Of a stretch of 64,000 bases of DNA, positions 6,598 through 16,168 are shown piece by piece. The notes under the pieces are model-generated. The model made no database searches. It was not told the DNA's origin and saw only the letters and a list, made by a program, of their open reading frames with translations. The number at the start of each line of letters is the position of its first letter. The stretch's first letter is position 1. The translations under genes and the position numbers were made by a program. This stretch comes from a bacterium SCSIO 12643 (GTDB lineage: Bacteria > Bacteroidota > Bacteroidia > Flavobacteriales_G > Salibacteraceae): assembly GCA_024398135.1 (NCBI GenBank), contig CP073750.1, forward strand, positions 3,162,001 to 3,226,000, written 5' to 3'.

Positions 6598-6680
6598 CGG
6601 TTGATCCTTTTGGATTGGACGCTGAGCGCGGTGCCCTGAGCGGAGTCGAAGGGGAGCGAAGTGTCAAGCCAAAATAGGAC
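6598..6680. repeat. GAGCGGAGTCGAAGG repeat, copy 2
   Basis: This is a direct repeat of 5633-5715, ending in GTGTCAAGCCAAAATAGGAC. The last part also appears after the REP-like copy at 44893-44913, so the repeat families share modules. A short shared phrase CCTGAGCGTCTTTT occurs before each region (about 5160 and 6549). Confidence 0.75.
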
Positions 6681-6782
6681 AAATGTTAAAATCCAAATTC
6701 TGCAAAAAGTGTTTTTAATCCGTATTTTGTGTTGAAATAAAACCGACAAAGTCCCGGACCTTTGTCTCATAAATCAAAAGTC

Positions 6783-7562
6783 ATGAAAAAAGTAGCATTA
6801 ATTACAGGAGCATCAAGTGGAATCGGTCGTGAATTTGCAAAAATACATGCGACCAAAGGCGGTGATATGGTAATCGTAGCGAGGAGTCAGGGCAAATTAG
6901 AGGAATTAAAAAAGGAGTTGGAAACCCAATATCAGTCTAAAGTCATGATAGTCGTAAAAGACTTATCACAACCCCATGCGGCTCAAGAAATCTATGATGA
7001 ATTGAAACAAGCACAAGTTCAAGTAGACTATCTGATTAATAATGCAGGATTTGGCGGACATGGTAAGTTTCATGAACGTCCATGGGAATCTGATTTAACC
7101 ATGATCAATTTGAACATTATTGCATTGACGGCTTTAACCCGTTTGTTTTTACCTGATATGGTCAAAAGAAATCAAGGTAAGATTTTGAATGTATCGTCAA
7201 CAGCCAGTTTAATGGCCGGGCCATTGCAAGCGGTATATTTCGCAACTAAAGCTTATGTAACTTCATTTAGTAACGCATTGGCCGAAGAACTTCACGATAC
7301 CAATATCACTGTGACGGCATTACTTCCGGGTGCTACAGCTACCGGGTTTGCCGAAACTTCAGGAATGGATAAAACCGATTTATTTAAAAATACATTTACA
7401 GCTGATCTGGTAGCCGGAGAAGGATATCAGGCGATGTTGGATGGGAAACTGGATATTATTTCAGGAGTGACCTTTGGCCAAAAAATGATGATGAATTTCA
7501 TTCCGTTTACTCCCAAAAAAATGATCTTAAAACAGATTAGAGAAATGCAGGAAATTAAGTGA
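6783..7562 (+). CDS. Short-chain dehydrogenase/reductase (classical SDR)
   Basis: The 259-residue protein starts at the ATG at 6783; a TTG seven codons earlier is less likely. It has the classical SDR features: TGASSGIG nucleotide-binding loop (residues 8-15), NNAGFGG, catalytic Ser in NVSSTAS and the YFATK catalytic Tyr-Lys pair, then LLPGATATGF. The 'ARSQGKLEELKKEL' after strand 2 suggests NADP(H) preference. It belongs to the DltE/YqjQ-like branch of oxidoreductases with unknown lipid or aldehyde substrates. It stands in its own unit ahead of carbonic anhydrase. Confidence 0.92.
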   Translation: MKKVALITGASSGIGREFAKIHATKGGDMVIVARSQGKLEELKKELETQYQSKVMIVVKDLSQPHAAQEIYDELKQAQVQVDYLINNAGFGGHGKFHERPWESDLTMINLNIIALTALTRLFLPDMVKRNQGKILNVSSTASLMAGPLQAVYFATKAYVTSFSNALAEELHDTNITVTALLPGATATGFAETSGMDKTDLFKNTFTADLVAGEGYQAMLDGKLDIISGVTFGQKMMMNFIPFTPKKMILKQIREMQEIK

Positions 7563-7665
7563 TCACGCCTTTAAATCTAAGGGACAGAGAATTTAATGAC
7601 ATTTTAATTTGGAAATGTATTTTTCAGAGATGAAATCATTTATTTTCGGTAAAAAATAAAAGAAG

Positions 7666-8232
7666 ATGAATATTCAAGAAATCGAAAACAGATTACAAGA
7701 AGGTAATGCGCGTTTTGTGCAAGACCGATTAGAAGGTAAATTACTTGATTCTGAACGTAGAACAGATCTAACCTCAGGACAAAGCCCATTTGCCATTGTA
7801 TTAAGTTGTGCAGATAGCCGTGTAGTTCCTGAAATGGCGTTCGATACTGGATTGGGAGAAATCTTTACCGTGCGTGTAGCAGGTAACGTAGCAAATACTT
7901 CTTCTATCGCGAGTATTGAATATGCTGTAGCTCATTTAGGATCAAAAGTGATCGTAGTGATGGGGCACCAAAGTTGTGGAGCCGTAACCGCGGCAGCTGC
8001 CGGAGGAGACAACGGATACAACTTAAACCATTTATTATCTCATATTGCTCCGGCTTTAGCAGCAAGTCCTGAAGGTGCTGAGATTAATGATATTGTAAAG
8101 AAAAATGCGGAATTAACTGCAACTGATTTAATGACCAGATCAGCGATCATTAAAGGCGCAGTAGATGAAGGTAAAGTGAAAATTGTTCCGGCCTATTATA
8201 ATTTAGATTCCGGAAAAGTAGATTTCCTATAA
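7666..8232 (+). CDS. Beta-class carbonic anhydrase
   Basis: The 188-residue protein interconverts CO2 and bicarbonate. Zinc ligands are clear: Cys48 in CADSR with Asp50 and Arg52 beside it, and His101 and Cys104 in GHQSCG. The order SCADSR, FTVRVAGN, SIEYAVAHLGSKVIVVMGH is that of beta carbonic anhydrases. The length is slightly short of the usual 200 or so. A -7-like TATTTTCG lies in the sequence AATCATTTATTTTCGG upstream; the same 16 bases occur before the gene at 33387. It ends at a strong terminator, so it is monocistronic. Confidence 0.95.
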   Translation: MNIQEIENRLQEGNARFVQDRLEGKLLDSERRTDLTSGQSPFAIVLSCADSRVVPEMAFDTGLGEIFTVRVAGNVANTSSIASIEYAVAHLGSKVIVVMGHQSCGAVTAAAAGGDNGYNLNHLLSHIAPALAASPEGAEINDIVKKNAELTATDLMTRSAIIKGAVDEGKVKIVPAYYNLDSGKVDFL

Positions 8233-8239
8233 AGATTTG

Positions 8240-8276
8240 AAAAAAGAGACTTAATTTTAAGTCTCTTTTTTGTTTC
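8240..8276 (+). terminator. Intrinsic terminator of carbonic anhydrase
   Basis: A perfect stem AAAAAAGAGACTTAA/TTAAGTCTCTTTTTT with a T run lies just after the stop at 8232. The TTG at 8270, which could open the next reading frame, falls inside it; this argues for the later ATG at 8297. Confidence 0.9.
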
Positions 8277-8296
8277 ATAAAGAATTGATTTTAGAT

Positions 8297-9205
8297 ATGC
8301 GCTTTCAATTTAAAGATATCGCTTCTCAAAAAGGAAAAGTGGCCATTGTAACCGGAGCCAATATTGGGTTGGGTTATGAAACAACTCTAGGTTTGGTTTC
8401 AAAGGATGTACAGGTGATCATGGCTTGTCGGAATTTTGATAAAGCCCATAAAGCAAAATCTAAAATTGAAGCACAATTTCCGGAAGCGCAGTTGGAAGTG
8501 ATTCAATTGGATTTAGGAAGTTTCCAATCCGTTCGGGCGTTTGTAAAGAATTTTACAACCAAATACGATCGATTGGACCTCCTGATTGAAAATGCGGGAA
8601 TCATGATGCCGCCCTTTATGCAAACCGAAGATGGTTTTGAAAGTCAATTCGGAGTGAATCATTTGGGGCATTTTTTACTAGCGCATTTATTGTATCCAAC
8701 CATTCAGAAAACACCGCAGGCGAGGATTATTACCTTAAGTAGCATAGCGCATCGAAACGGACGGATTGATTTTGAAAATCTCAATGCGGAAGTCAAATAT
8801 TCCAAAATGGGGGCATACGGACAAAGTAAGTTAGCTTGTTTGATGTTTGCCCTGGAATTAGATCGTAAGTTAAGGAAATCGGGGAGCGAAACAATAGCGG
8901 TATCCGCACATCCCGGAGCATCCAATACCAATTTAGGGCAACATCTCAACAAAACATTGTATAAGTTGTTGCTGCCTTTAATGTCCTTTTTTATTCATGC
9001 CCCTAAAGAAGCGGCATTGCCAACATTATATGCCGCTTTGGGAACAGATATTCAGGGTGGAGATTATGTGGGACCCACCGGGTTTAATGAAATGAAAGGT
9101 AAACCCGGAAAAGTAAAAGCGCTTCCACATGCATATGATGCCGAAGTGGCCAAACGACTATGGGAAGTATCAGAAGAATTTATCGGACAAAAGTTTGAGG
9201 TTTAA
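8297..9205 (+). CDS. SDR-family oxidoreductase (retinol-dehydrogenase/WWOX-like)
   Basis: About 302 residues are read from the ATG at 8297 (MRFQFKDIASQKGK). The nucleotide-binding loop is TGANIGLG, followed by ACRNFDKAHKAK (typical of NADP-binding members), NAGIMMPP, FGVNHLGHF, 'ITLSSIAHRNG' with the catalytic Ser, YGQSKLA with the Tyr-Lys pair, and AHPGASNTNLGQ. This pattern is shared by retinol dehydrogenases and bacterial relatives acting on hydrophobic alcohols or carbonyls. It begins a run of four genes (8297-11534) with short gaps, so it is probably in an operon with two NAD(P)-binding proteins and a hydrolase. Confidence 0.9.
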   Translation: MRFQFKDIASQKGKVAIVTGANIGLGYETTLGLVSKDVQVIMACRNFDKAHKAKSKIEAQFPEAQLEVIQLDLGSFQSVRAFVKNFTTKYDRLDLLIENAGIMMPPFMQTEDGFESQFGVNHLGHFLLAHLLYPTIQKTPQARIITLSSIAHRNGRIDFENLNAEVKYSKMGAYGQSKLACLMFALELDRKLRKSGSETIAVSAHPGASNTNLGQHLNKTLYKLLLPLMSFFIHAPKEAALPTLYAALGTDIQGGDYVGPTGFNEMKGKPGKVKALPHAYDAEVAKRLWEVSEEFIGQKFEV

Positions 9206-9216
9206 TATTTAGAGTC

Positions 9217-9885
9217 GTGCAACAAAATCTAACAGCCATAGTCATAGGTGCGACCGGATTGGTCGGCAGACATTTGATTCAGGAATTGGTCAATGATCAG
9301 AGATTTAATAAAATCAAAATCTTTTCCAGAAGATCACCCGAAATTTCGAGCCCCAAGATCGAGGAACATTTAATTGATTTTGATCAATTAGCGGAATACA
9401 AGTCACACATTCAAGGTGATGTTTTGTTTTCTTGTATGGGAACGACCATAAAGACCGCAGGAAGTAAAGAAGTTCAATACAAGGTAGATTATACCTATCA
9501 ATTCCACATGGCGCAATTTGCCCGTGAAAATGGAGTGCCGGATTATGTATTGGTTTCATCAACTGGTGCCAATCCAAAATCCAGTGTGTTTTATTCCCGA
9601 ATGAAAGGGGAGCTGGAAAGGGATGTTAAGGAATTGGGTTTCCAACGTTGTATTTTCATCCGTCCAAGCGTGCTGATGGGGGAGCGTCCGGAGTTCAGGT
9701 TGGGCGAAGTCATTGGAGGTAAAGTCATTAATACCTTATCTGCGATCCTGCCATTTTTGAAAAAGTATAAAGGCATTTTAGGACAGGATGTAGCAAAATC
9801 CATGTTAGAGATTTACCATGTGGAACAAGATCATGGAACACAAATTTTTGCATTAGATCAATTAAGGAAATATTTAAAGAATTAG
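9217..9885 (+). CDS. NAD(P)-binding oxidoreductase, HTATIP2/YbjT-like
   Basis: The 222-residue protein uses a GTG start at 9217, 11 bases after the previous stop. The N-terminal GATGLVGRHL is the atypical-SDR NAD(P) loop, followed by 'FSRRSPEI' and 'VLFSCMGTTIKTAGSKE', which is typical of the HTATIP2 branch; 'LVSSTGANPKSSVFYSRMKGELERDVKEL' gives the family's Y-x-x-x-K motif. The substrate is unknown. Its neighbour 9888-10556 is a distant paralogue. Conservative name: NAD(P)H-binding protein. Confidence 0.88.
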   Translation: MQQNLTAIVIGATGLVGRHLIQELVNDQRFNKIKIFSRRSPEISSPKIEEHLIDFDQLAEYKSHIQGDVLFSCMGTTIKTAGSKEVQYKVDYTYQFHMAQFARENGVPDYVLVSSTGANPKSSVFYSRMKGELERDVKELGFQRCIFIRPSVLMGERPEFRLGEVIGGKVINTLSAILPFLKKYKGILGQDVAKSMLEIYHVEQDHGTQIFALDQLRKYLKN

Positions 9886-9887
9886 CG

Positions 9888-10556
9888 ATGAAAGTAATTG
9901 TAACAGGGGCTACAGGAATGGTAGGTAAAGGAGTGTTATTAGAATGTTTAAACCATTCAGATGTATCGGAAGTTTTGGTGATCGGAAGGTCATCTACAGG
10001 AATAACACATGACAAATTAAATGAATTGCAACACAAAGACTTTTCAGAATTCGATTCTATTTCAGATCAACTCAAAGGGTATGATGCCTGTTACGCGTGT
10101 ATGGGTGTAAGTGCAGCCGGAATGTCAGAAGAAGACTATACCCGAATGACCTATGGTTTCACCATGGCATTGGCGCAAAAGTTATACGCGTTAAATCCAA
10201 ATATGACCTTCAATTATGTGTCAGGACAGGGAACCAATTCTTCTGAAAAAGGAGGCAGCATGTGGGGACGTGTAAAGGGAAGAACCGAGAATGATATTTT
10301 TAAATTGGGTTTTAAACAGGCATTTGCTTTTCGTCCGGGAATGATCATTCCTGAAAATGGAATTCAACCAAGTAGCAAACTTTACAAAGTCCTGATCAAT
10401 AATTTAACCTGGCTGTTGAAACTTATGAAAAAAATGGCTCCAAATTCGGTGGTAAGTACCACGCAGATCGGTTTGGCAATGATTCATGTTTCTAAGAATG
10501 GTTATGCGCAAAAGATTTTAGACCCAAAAGATATTCTTATTTTGGCCGGCCAATAA
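9888..10556 (+). CDS. NAD(P)-binding epimerase-like protein
   Basis: The 222-residue protein starts two bases after the preceding stop. GATGMVGKGVLLECL is the dinucleotide loop; 'VLVIGRSSTG', 'YACMGVSAAGMSEEDYTRMTYGFTM' and 'FNYVSGQGTNSSEKGGSMWGRVKGRTENDI' show the atypical-SDR fold. The catalytic Tyr-Lys is replaced by a W-G-R-V-K pattern, as seen in this family, so its activity may differ from that of classical SDRs. It is the same length as its neighbour and probably came from an old duplication. Confidence 0.87.
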   Translation: MKVIVTGATGMVGKGVLLECLNHSDVSEVLVIGRSSTGITHDKLNELQHKDFSEFDSISDQLKGYDACYACMGVSAAGMSEEDYTRMTYGFTMALAQKLYALNPNMTFNYVSGQGTNSSEKGGSMWGRVKGRTENDIFKLGFKQAFAFRPGMIIPENGIQPSSKLYKVLINNLTWLLKLMKKMAPNSVVSTTQIGLAMIHVSKNGYAQKILDPKDILILAGQ

Positions 10557-10568
10557 AAAGGTAGATTT

Positions 10569-11534
10569 ATGGCGAAAAAGAGATGGAAAATTGGGGTGAG
10601 GTTGATTTTACTGATGCTGATTGTTCCGATTGTTGCATTAACCTATTTTCTATTTGCAAATGAAGCACCTATTCTGGAAGGGAAGATCATTTATGGTGAA
10701 GCCTATCGTCCCAATCAGGAATTGGATATTTATATGCCCACAGAGCGGAAACATGAGCAGATTCCGGTAGTGGTTTTTGTACATGGCGGAGCCTGGATTG
10801 GAGGTTTTAAGGAATCTGTGAATAGCAATCGTTTCAATGAAGTTTTTAATCGACTACGTGCCAACGGTTATGCCATTGTAAGCCCCAATTACACGCTGGC
10901 GCGAAATGGCAAAACACCTTTCCCGGATTGTATTCGAGATGTATATGAAGCCATGTATTGGGTGGAGCAAAAAGCAGATTCATTTGACTTTGATTTGAAT
11001 AACGTAGGCATCTTTGGAGAATCCGCGGGCGCACATATCTCCATGATGGTGGCATTTGACTCGGCCCAGAAGTATACCGATAAAGTATTCACGTATCCAT
11101 TGCGATATGTCGTAGATATATATGGCCCCAATGAACTACAGGGTATTTATCATCAACACACCGTAGACTCTATGAATGCACTCATTGAAGAATTACCGGA
11201 ACCGATTAAGTCCAGTGTAAATATCACAGAACACCTGTTTGGATTTGATCCTAAAACCGATTCGGCACGAGCCACCAAATATTTAGTGGAAAACTCACCA
11301 AGAGTATATGCCCATCAGGAAGTACCTCCCACCTTGATCATTCAGGGCGATGAAGATTTAATTGTACCATTAAGTCAAAGTGTAGAATTGAGTCAAAAAC
11401 TGGATAGTTTGGAAGTTGTAAATCATCTGCATATCATTCCTGAAGCCAATCACGGATTCATTGGAGCCTCTAAAGATCAGAAAGCACAAATTCATAATTG
11501 GATCTATGAATTTGTTGTGGAATATTATCAGTAA
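10569..11534 (+). CDS. Alpha/beta hydrolase (esterase/lipase, BD-FAE-like)
   Basis: The 321-residue protein has an N-terminal hydrophobic anchor (about residues 9-27) and an esterase body. The oxyanion motif VHGGAWIGG, nucleophile elbow GESAG (Ser catalytic), acid GDEDLIVP and C-terminal His in NHGFIG are all present. It would hydrolyse carboxylic esters at the outer face of the inner membrane or in the periplasm. It lies 12 bases after the preceding dehydrogenase gene and completes that operon. Confidence 0.9.
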   Translation: MAKKRWKIGVRLILLMLIVPIVALTYFLFANEAPILEGKIIYGEAYRPNQELDIYMPTERKHEQIPVVVFVHGGAWIGGFKESVNSNRFNEVFNRLRANGYAIVSPNYTLARNGKTPFPDCIRDVYEAMYWVEQKADSFDFDLNNVGIFGESAGAHISMMVAFDSAQKYTDKVFTYPLRYVVDIYGPNELQGIYHQHTVDSMNALIEELPEPIKSSVNITEHLFGFDPKTDSARATKYLVENSPRVYAHQEVPPTLIIQGDEDLIVPLSQSVELSQKLDSLEVVNHLHIIPEANHGFIGASKDQKAQIHNWIYEFVVEYYQ

Positions 11535-11595
11535 TTGTTGATATTGTTCGTTTGATTTTATTGGGCTTTAGCCTAGCTGGAATAGACCAAAAAAC

Positions 11596-11603
11596 TATTT
11601 TTG
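11596..11603 (+). promoter_or_regulatory. -7 box of the valS promoter
   Basis: TATTTTTG fits TAnnTTTG exactly and lies 28 bases before the valS start. No good -33 TTG at the usual distance was seen. If read-through is strong, this promoter also drives the acylation genes downstream. Confidence 0.5.
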
Positions 11604-11631
11604 CCTCCATTAAAAAAATACAGATTTAGTA

Positions 11632-14262
11632 ATGGAGATTTCAAGTAAATATGCCCCGGTAGAGGTAGAGAAGAAGTGGTATCAAACCTGGATGGATCAA
11701 GGATATTTTAATTCTAAGCCAGACGAAAGAGAGCCATTTACAATAGTCATCCCTCCACCAAATGTAACCGGTGTGTTGCATATGGGACATATGTTGAATA
11801 ACACCATTCAGGATGTATTGATTCGTAAAGCCCGTATGAATGGGAAAAATGCGTGTTGGGTTCCGGGAACCGATCACGCTTCTATTGCTACGGAAGCAAA
11901 AGTGGTAGCGAAGCTGAAAGACGAAGGCATCAATAAAGCAGATTTAACACGTGAAGAGTTTTTAAAACATGCCTGGGATTGGACCGATAAACACGGTGGA
12001 ATCATCTTAGAGCAATTAAAAAAATTGGGAGCTTCATGTGATTGGGATCGTACGGCTTTTACTATGGATGATATTCGTAGTGAGTCTGTAAATCAGGTTT
12101 TTGTTGATTTGTACAACAAAGGTTTGATCTATCGCGGTTACCGAATGGTAAACTGGGATCCCGAAGCGCAAACTACAGTTAGTGATGAGGAAGTAATCCA
12201 TAAGGAACTGAACGGAAAACTATACTTTATGAAGTATATGGTTGAGGGGTCAGATGAATACTTAACTGTAGCAACGACACGTCCGGAAACTATTTTTGGA
12301 GATACTGCTGTTTGTGTAAATCCGAGTGATGAGCGTTACACACACTTGCACGGCAAGAAAATTATCGTTCCATTGGTAGGAAGAGTGGTTCCGGTTATTA
12401 CCGATGATTATGTAGATGTAGAATTCGGAACAGGTGCATTAAAAATTACGCCTGCACACGATATTCATGATAAAGAGATCGGTGATAAAAATGGTTTGGA
12501 AACCATTGATGCGCTGAATGATGATGGAACTTTAAATGCTTATGGAATGCATTATGAAGGGAAAGATCGTTTTGTGGTGCGTAAGGAAATCGTAAAAGAA
12601 TTAGAGTCTTTAGGTTTATTGCTTAAAGTAGAAGATTATACCAATAAAGTAGGAACCTCAGAAAGAACAGGTGCCGTAATTGAACCTAAAATTTCGGTAC
12701 AATGGTTCCTGAAGATGGAAGAGTTGGCTAAGCCTGCTTTGGATTTGGTAATGGATGATGAGGTGAAGTTAATTCCTTCAAAATTCAAGAATACATACCG
12801 TCACTGGATGGAGAATGTACGTGATTGGTGTATTTCTCGTCAGTTGTGGTGGGGACATCAAATCCCGGCTTTCTATTACGGAAAAGGGGTAAACGATTTT
12901 GTAGTGGCAAAAACCATTGAAGAAGCATTGACTTTAGCGCAAGAAGCTACCGGAAATGCAGATTTAAAAGTATCGGATTTAAAACAAGATGAAGATGCTT
13001 TGGATACCTGGTTCTCTTCATGGTTGTGGCCAATGTCAGTGTTTGACGGCATTAGAAATCCGGAAAACGAAGAAATTAAATATTACTATCCCACAAATGT
13101 ATTGGTAACTGCACCGGAGATTTTATTCTTCTGGGTAGCGAGAATGATCATTGCGGGAAATGAATATCAAGGTGCAAAACCGTTTAACGATGTGTATTTG
13201 ACCGGGATCGTTCGCGATAAGCAAGGTCGTAAGATGAGTAAGTCATTAGGAAACTCCCCAGACCCAATCGGATTGATTGAGAAATATGGAGCGGATGGGG
13301 TACGTGTAGGAATGTTGTTGACGTCTCCTGCCGGAAATGATTTACCATTTGATGAAAGTTTGTGTGAGCAGGGACGTAATTTCTCAAACAAAGTATGGAA
13401 CGCTTTGCGTTTGGTAAAAGGATGGGATAGTGATGACAGTATTGCACAACCGGAATCTGCTGTATTGGCCAATCAATGGTTTGAGTCTCGTGTGGCTGAA
13501 GCGATGAAAGAAATGGAAGATAGTTACTCTAAATTCCGTCTATCAGAAGCGCTAATGACGACTTACAAACTGGTTTGGGATGATTTCTGTGGATCTTATT
13601 TGGAAATGATCAAACCGGCATACCAGCAGCCAATTGATGGTAAAACATTAGCAGAAGCGATTGCCAATTTTGAGATCATCGTGAAATTAATGCATCCGTT
13701 CATGCCTTTCATTTCAGAAGAAATCTGGAGCTTGCTTACAGAAAGAGCAGAAAACGATCATATCATTGTAGCTTCATGGCCGGAGATGAAAGAAGTAAAT
13801 CAAGAAATTCTGGATTTATTCAATGCCACTACTAATGTGGTGACAGAAGTTCGTACTTTCAGATTGAATAATGGAATTCCAAATAAAGATGCCATTAAAC
13901 TGATGGTAAATGGAAAGTCCGGAGTAAGTGCTAAATTCGATTCTGTTTTAATCAAGCTTCTCAACCTAAGTGAAGTAACGACCGTAGAGGAAAAGCCGGA
14001 AGGTGTATTCACTTTCGTAGCAAATAATGCGGAATACTACATTCCTGTGGAAGGAATGATTGATGTGGAAGCAGAAACCGCAAAGATTGAAGAAGAATTG
14101 AAATATGTACAGGGATTTATGACTTCGGTAAATAAAAAGCTGGGGAACGAACGTTTCGTAAATAATGCACCTGAAAAGGTAGTAGCTATGGAACGTAAAA
14201 AACTAGCAGATGCTGAAGCTAAAGTGAAGATTTTAGAGCAACAATTGGCTGACTTGAAATAG
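11632..14262 (+). CDS. valS: Valine--tRNA ligase
   Basis: The 876-residue class I aminoacyl-tRNA synthetase charges tRNA-Val. Visible landmarks are [13 protein letters not shown] (HIGH-type motif at 50-53), the editing (CP1) domain with [13 protein letters not shown] and the conserved [20 protein letters not shown], '[14 protein letters not shown]', '[10 protein letters not shown]', KMSKS at 534-538, the anticodon domain, and the C-terminal coiled coil with '[26 protein letters not shown]'. The length is normal for the family. The gene is followed after four bases by an MBOAT gene, which is an unusual neighbour. Confidence 0.98.
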   Translation: MEISSKYAPVEVEKKWYQTWMDQGYFNSKPDEREPFTIVIPPPNVTGVLHMGHMLNNTIQDVLIRKARMNGKNACWVPGTDHASIATEAKVVAKLKDEGINKADLTREEFLKHAWDWTDKHGGIILEQLKKLGASCDWDRTAFTMDDIRSESVNQVFVDLYNKGLIYRGYRMVNWDPEAQTTVSDEEVIHKELNGKLYFMKYMVEGSDEYLTVATTRPETIFGDTAVCVNPSDERYTHLHGKKIIVPLVGRVVPVITDDYVDVEFGTGALKITPAHDIHDKEIGDKNGLETIDALNDDGTLNAYGMHYEGKDRFVVRKEIVKELESLGLLLKVEDYTNKVGTSERTGAVIEPKISVQWFLKMEELAKPALDLVMDDEVKLIPSKFKNTYRHWMENVRDWCISRQLWWGHQIPAFYYGKGVNDFVVAKTIEEALTLAQEATGNADLKVSDLKQDEDALDTWFSSWLWPMSVFDGIRNPENEEIKYYYPTNVLVTAPEILFFWVARMIIAGNEYQGAKPFNDVYLTGIVRDKQGRKMSKSLGNSPDPIGLIEKYGADGVRVGMLLTSPAGNDLPFDESLCEQGRNFSNKVWNALRLVKGWDSDDSIAQPESAVLANQWFESRVAEAMKEMEDSYSKFRLSEALMTTYKLVWDDFCGSYLEMIKPAYQQPIDGKTLAEAIANFEIIVKLMHPFMPFISEEIWSLLTERAENDHIIVASWPEMKEVNQEILDLFNATTNVVTEVRTFRLNNGIPNKDAIKLMVNGKSGVSAKFDSVLIKLLNLSEVTTVEEKPEGVFTFVANNAEYYIPVEGMIDVEAETAKIEEELKYVQGFMTSVNKKLGNERFVNNAPEKVVAMERKKLADAEAKVKILEQQLADLK

Positions 14263-14266
14263 GAAT

Positions 14267-16168
14267 ATGATATTTAACGATAATATCAGTTTTTTCTATG
14301 TTGTAGTCTTTATTGTTGTTTACAATGTCGCAAAATCATTTATAACCCATAAATCGGTTAAGAACATCTTATTGCTATTGGGAAGTGTAGTCGTATTGAC
14401 TACACTCACCAATATCGCTTCATTGAGCTTGATTATACTCGCTTCTATTGGAGTGTATTATGGAGGTGTTTTCTTAAGTAAGAGAGAAAAGAATAAACCA
14501 TTTCTGGCTTTATTTATTGGCGTTTTGATCACGCTCTTTGTACTGAAAAACTATAAGATAGCCGATTTTGACCTTTTACAACGGGTTGGATTGTCATACA
14601 TCTTATTTCGTCTGATTCACTTTTTGATTGAAAGCTCAAAGCGTCAAATCCATCGATATAATCTTGGATCGTTTTTAAATTACATCATATTTTTTCCCAC
14701 GTTTATTGCGGGTCCAATTGATGAATACAACAACTTCGATTATTGGGTAACTATAGATCGATTTAAATACGATACGGTGCTGTTTAAAACAGGGTTGTTT
14801 AAGTTATTTGTAGGAATCATCAAGAAGTTTGTTCTGGTTCCGGTAATTGCCGTATATGCAACAGATTTTGCTTTGTTTGAGGTGAATCATGTGTGGCAGG
14901 TAGGATTGATGTATAGTTTGTTGCTGTACTCTGCGTATATCATTTTAGACTTTTCAGGGTATTCGGATATGGCTATCGGAACAGCATATTTGATTGGAAT
15001 TAAAACACCGGAGAATTTTGACAATCCTTATGGAGCCAAGAATCTATCAACGTTCTGGAAGAAGTGGCATATGACATTTTCGAACTTCCTGTTTAAATAT
15101 GTATTTAAACCGGTCGTTGTGAATTTGTCCAGTTGGTTTCCAAACACCAAAAGACTTACCATTTCGCTATTGGGGTATTTAATCACTTTTACGATTTGCG
15201 GGATCTGGCATGGACCGACCATGAACTTTATTTATTGGGGATTATGGCACGGGGTGTTTTTATATTTCTATAAACTCTGGGAGATTTATGCATTGAAAAA
15301 AATGGTGCCTCAGGAAAGTTCTTCAACCCGAAAATTAATTTCCGAATATAGTGGCGTTTTGGTGACTTTTATAGTAGTGACCATCGGATGGTTTTTCTTT
15401 AACTATCAAACTGCAACGATATCGGTTATTGGCCAAAATTTATTCTCTTCAGGATCATCAGAGATGAAAGTGTCTACGGTGGTTTATGATAAAATGCCGG
15501 TTTTAGAAGTGGATTTACTTCAAGATGATTATGAGCAAATCTCCAGTATTGATATTGAACTTATTGGAGCAAGAGATCATGAGGTGTATATGTATCGAGA
15601 TATTCAGCCCAATAATACCAACTCCTACTTTGTATTACCGCAAAGGTTGGATAAAGCACTATTTGAAGTGAATGTGAATCTGCATTTGAAGAACGGGCAA
15701 CAGAAGCAATTGAAACAAGTCACCTATTACTTTAACAATGCTTTTTATCCTTCGGAATTACAGGCGACTTTATTTGGTCAGAATGCGCGAACCTTAATAT
15801 CCGATTTAAAAGGGCAGGAATTAATGTTATCTGAAATTTATTTACCGGCAGAGTTTGAGGAATTTGTTTCGGCAGAAACGAGATATTTTGACGGTTATGG
15901 TTGGGCTATTCAAGCCAATTATAAGGAAATGCCTGAGTACGAAATTTGGGTAGAATACCGACCAAAAGGAGGAGAATGGCAAGTGGACACAGAGCATAGG
16001 GAAGGCAAGTATAATTTTTATCATATACATGGAAACTTTGCCCATGAAGGTCTCAACAGACATATTGCTCCGGGAGATTATGAGATCCGTTTAAAATATG
16101 TTTCCGGACTAAATAGTAGTAGATGGTTCTATACCACCGTTAAAATGGCAGATTATGTTAACAACTAA
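14267..16168 (+). CDS. MBOAT-family O-acyltransferase (DltB/AlgI-like) with C-terminal beta domain
   Basis: The 633-residue protein has about ten membrane segments in its first 400 residues. MBOAT landmarks are DFSGYSDMAIG (228-238), FWKKWHMTFSNFL (263-275) and CGIWHG with the likely catalytic His315, followed by a second WHG at His328. Such proteins move acyl groups across the inner membrane onto surface polymers. An unusual tail of about 230 residues after the last membrane segment (about 385-633) is soluble and beta-rich and probably periplasmic; it looks like a carbohydrate-binding or docking domain. The gene starts four bases after valS and overlaps the next gene by 14 bases, so it is co-translated with the SGNH partner. 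Confidence 0.92.
   Translation: MIFNDNISFFYVVVFIVVYNVAKSFITHKSVKNILLLLGSVVVLTTLTNIASLSLIILASIGVYYGGVFLSKREKNKPFLALFIGVLITLFVLKNYKIADFDLLQRVGLSYILFRLIHFLIESSKRQIHRYNLGSFLNYIIFFPTFIAGPIDEYNNFDYWVTIDRFKYDTVLFKTGLFKLFVGIIKKFVLVPVIAVYATDFALFEVNHVWQVGLMYSLLLYSAYIILDFSGYSDMAIGTAYLIGIKTPENFDNPYGAKNLSTFWKKWHMTFSNFLFKYVFKPVVVNLSSWFPNTKRLTISLLGYLITFTICGIWHGPTMNFIYWGLWHGVFLYFYKLWEIYALKKMVPQESSSTRKLISEYSGVLVTFIVVTIGWFFFNYQTATISVIGQNLFSSGSSEMKVSTVVYDKMPVLEVDLLQDDYEQISSIDIELIGARDHEVYMYRDIQPNNTNSYFVLPQRLDKALFEVNVNLHLKNGQQKQLKQVTYYFNNAFYPSELQATLFGQNARTLISDLKGQELMLSEIYLPAEFEEFVSAETRYFDGYGWAIQANYKEMPEYEIWVEYRPKGGEWQVDTEHREGKYNFYHIHGNFAHEGLNRHIAPGDYEIRLKYVSGLNSSRWFYTTVKMADYVNN

Noticed and set aside
8270-8296. 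TTG start giving nine extra residues for the SDR gene
   Set aside because: It lies inside the terminator of the carbonic anhydrase gene; the ATG at 8297 fits the family's N-terminus.
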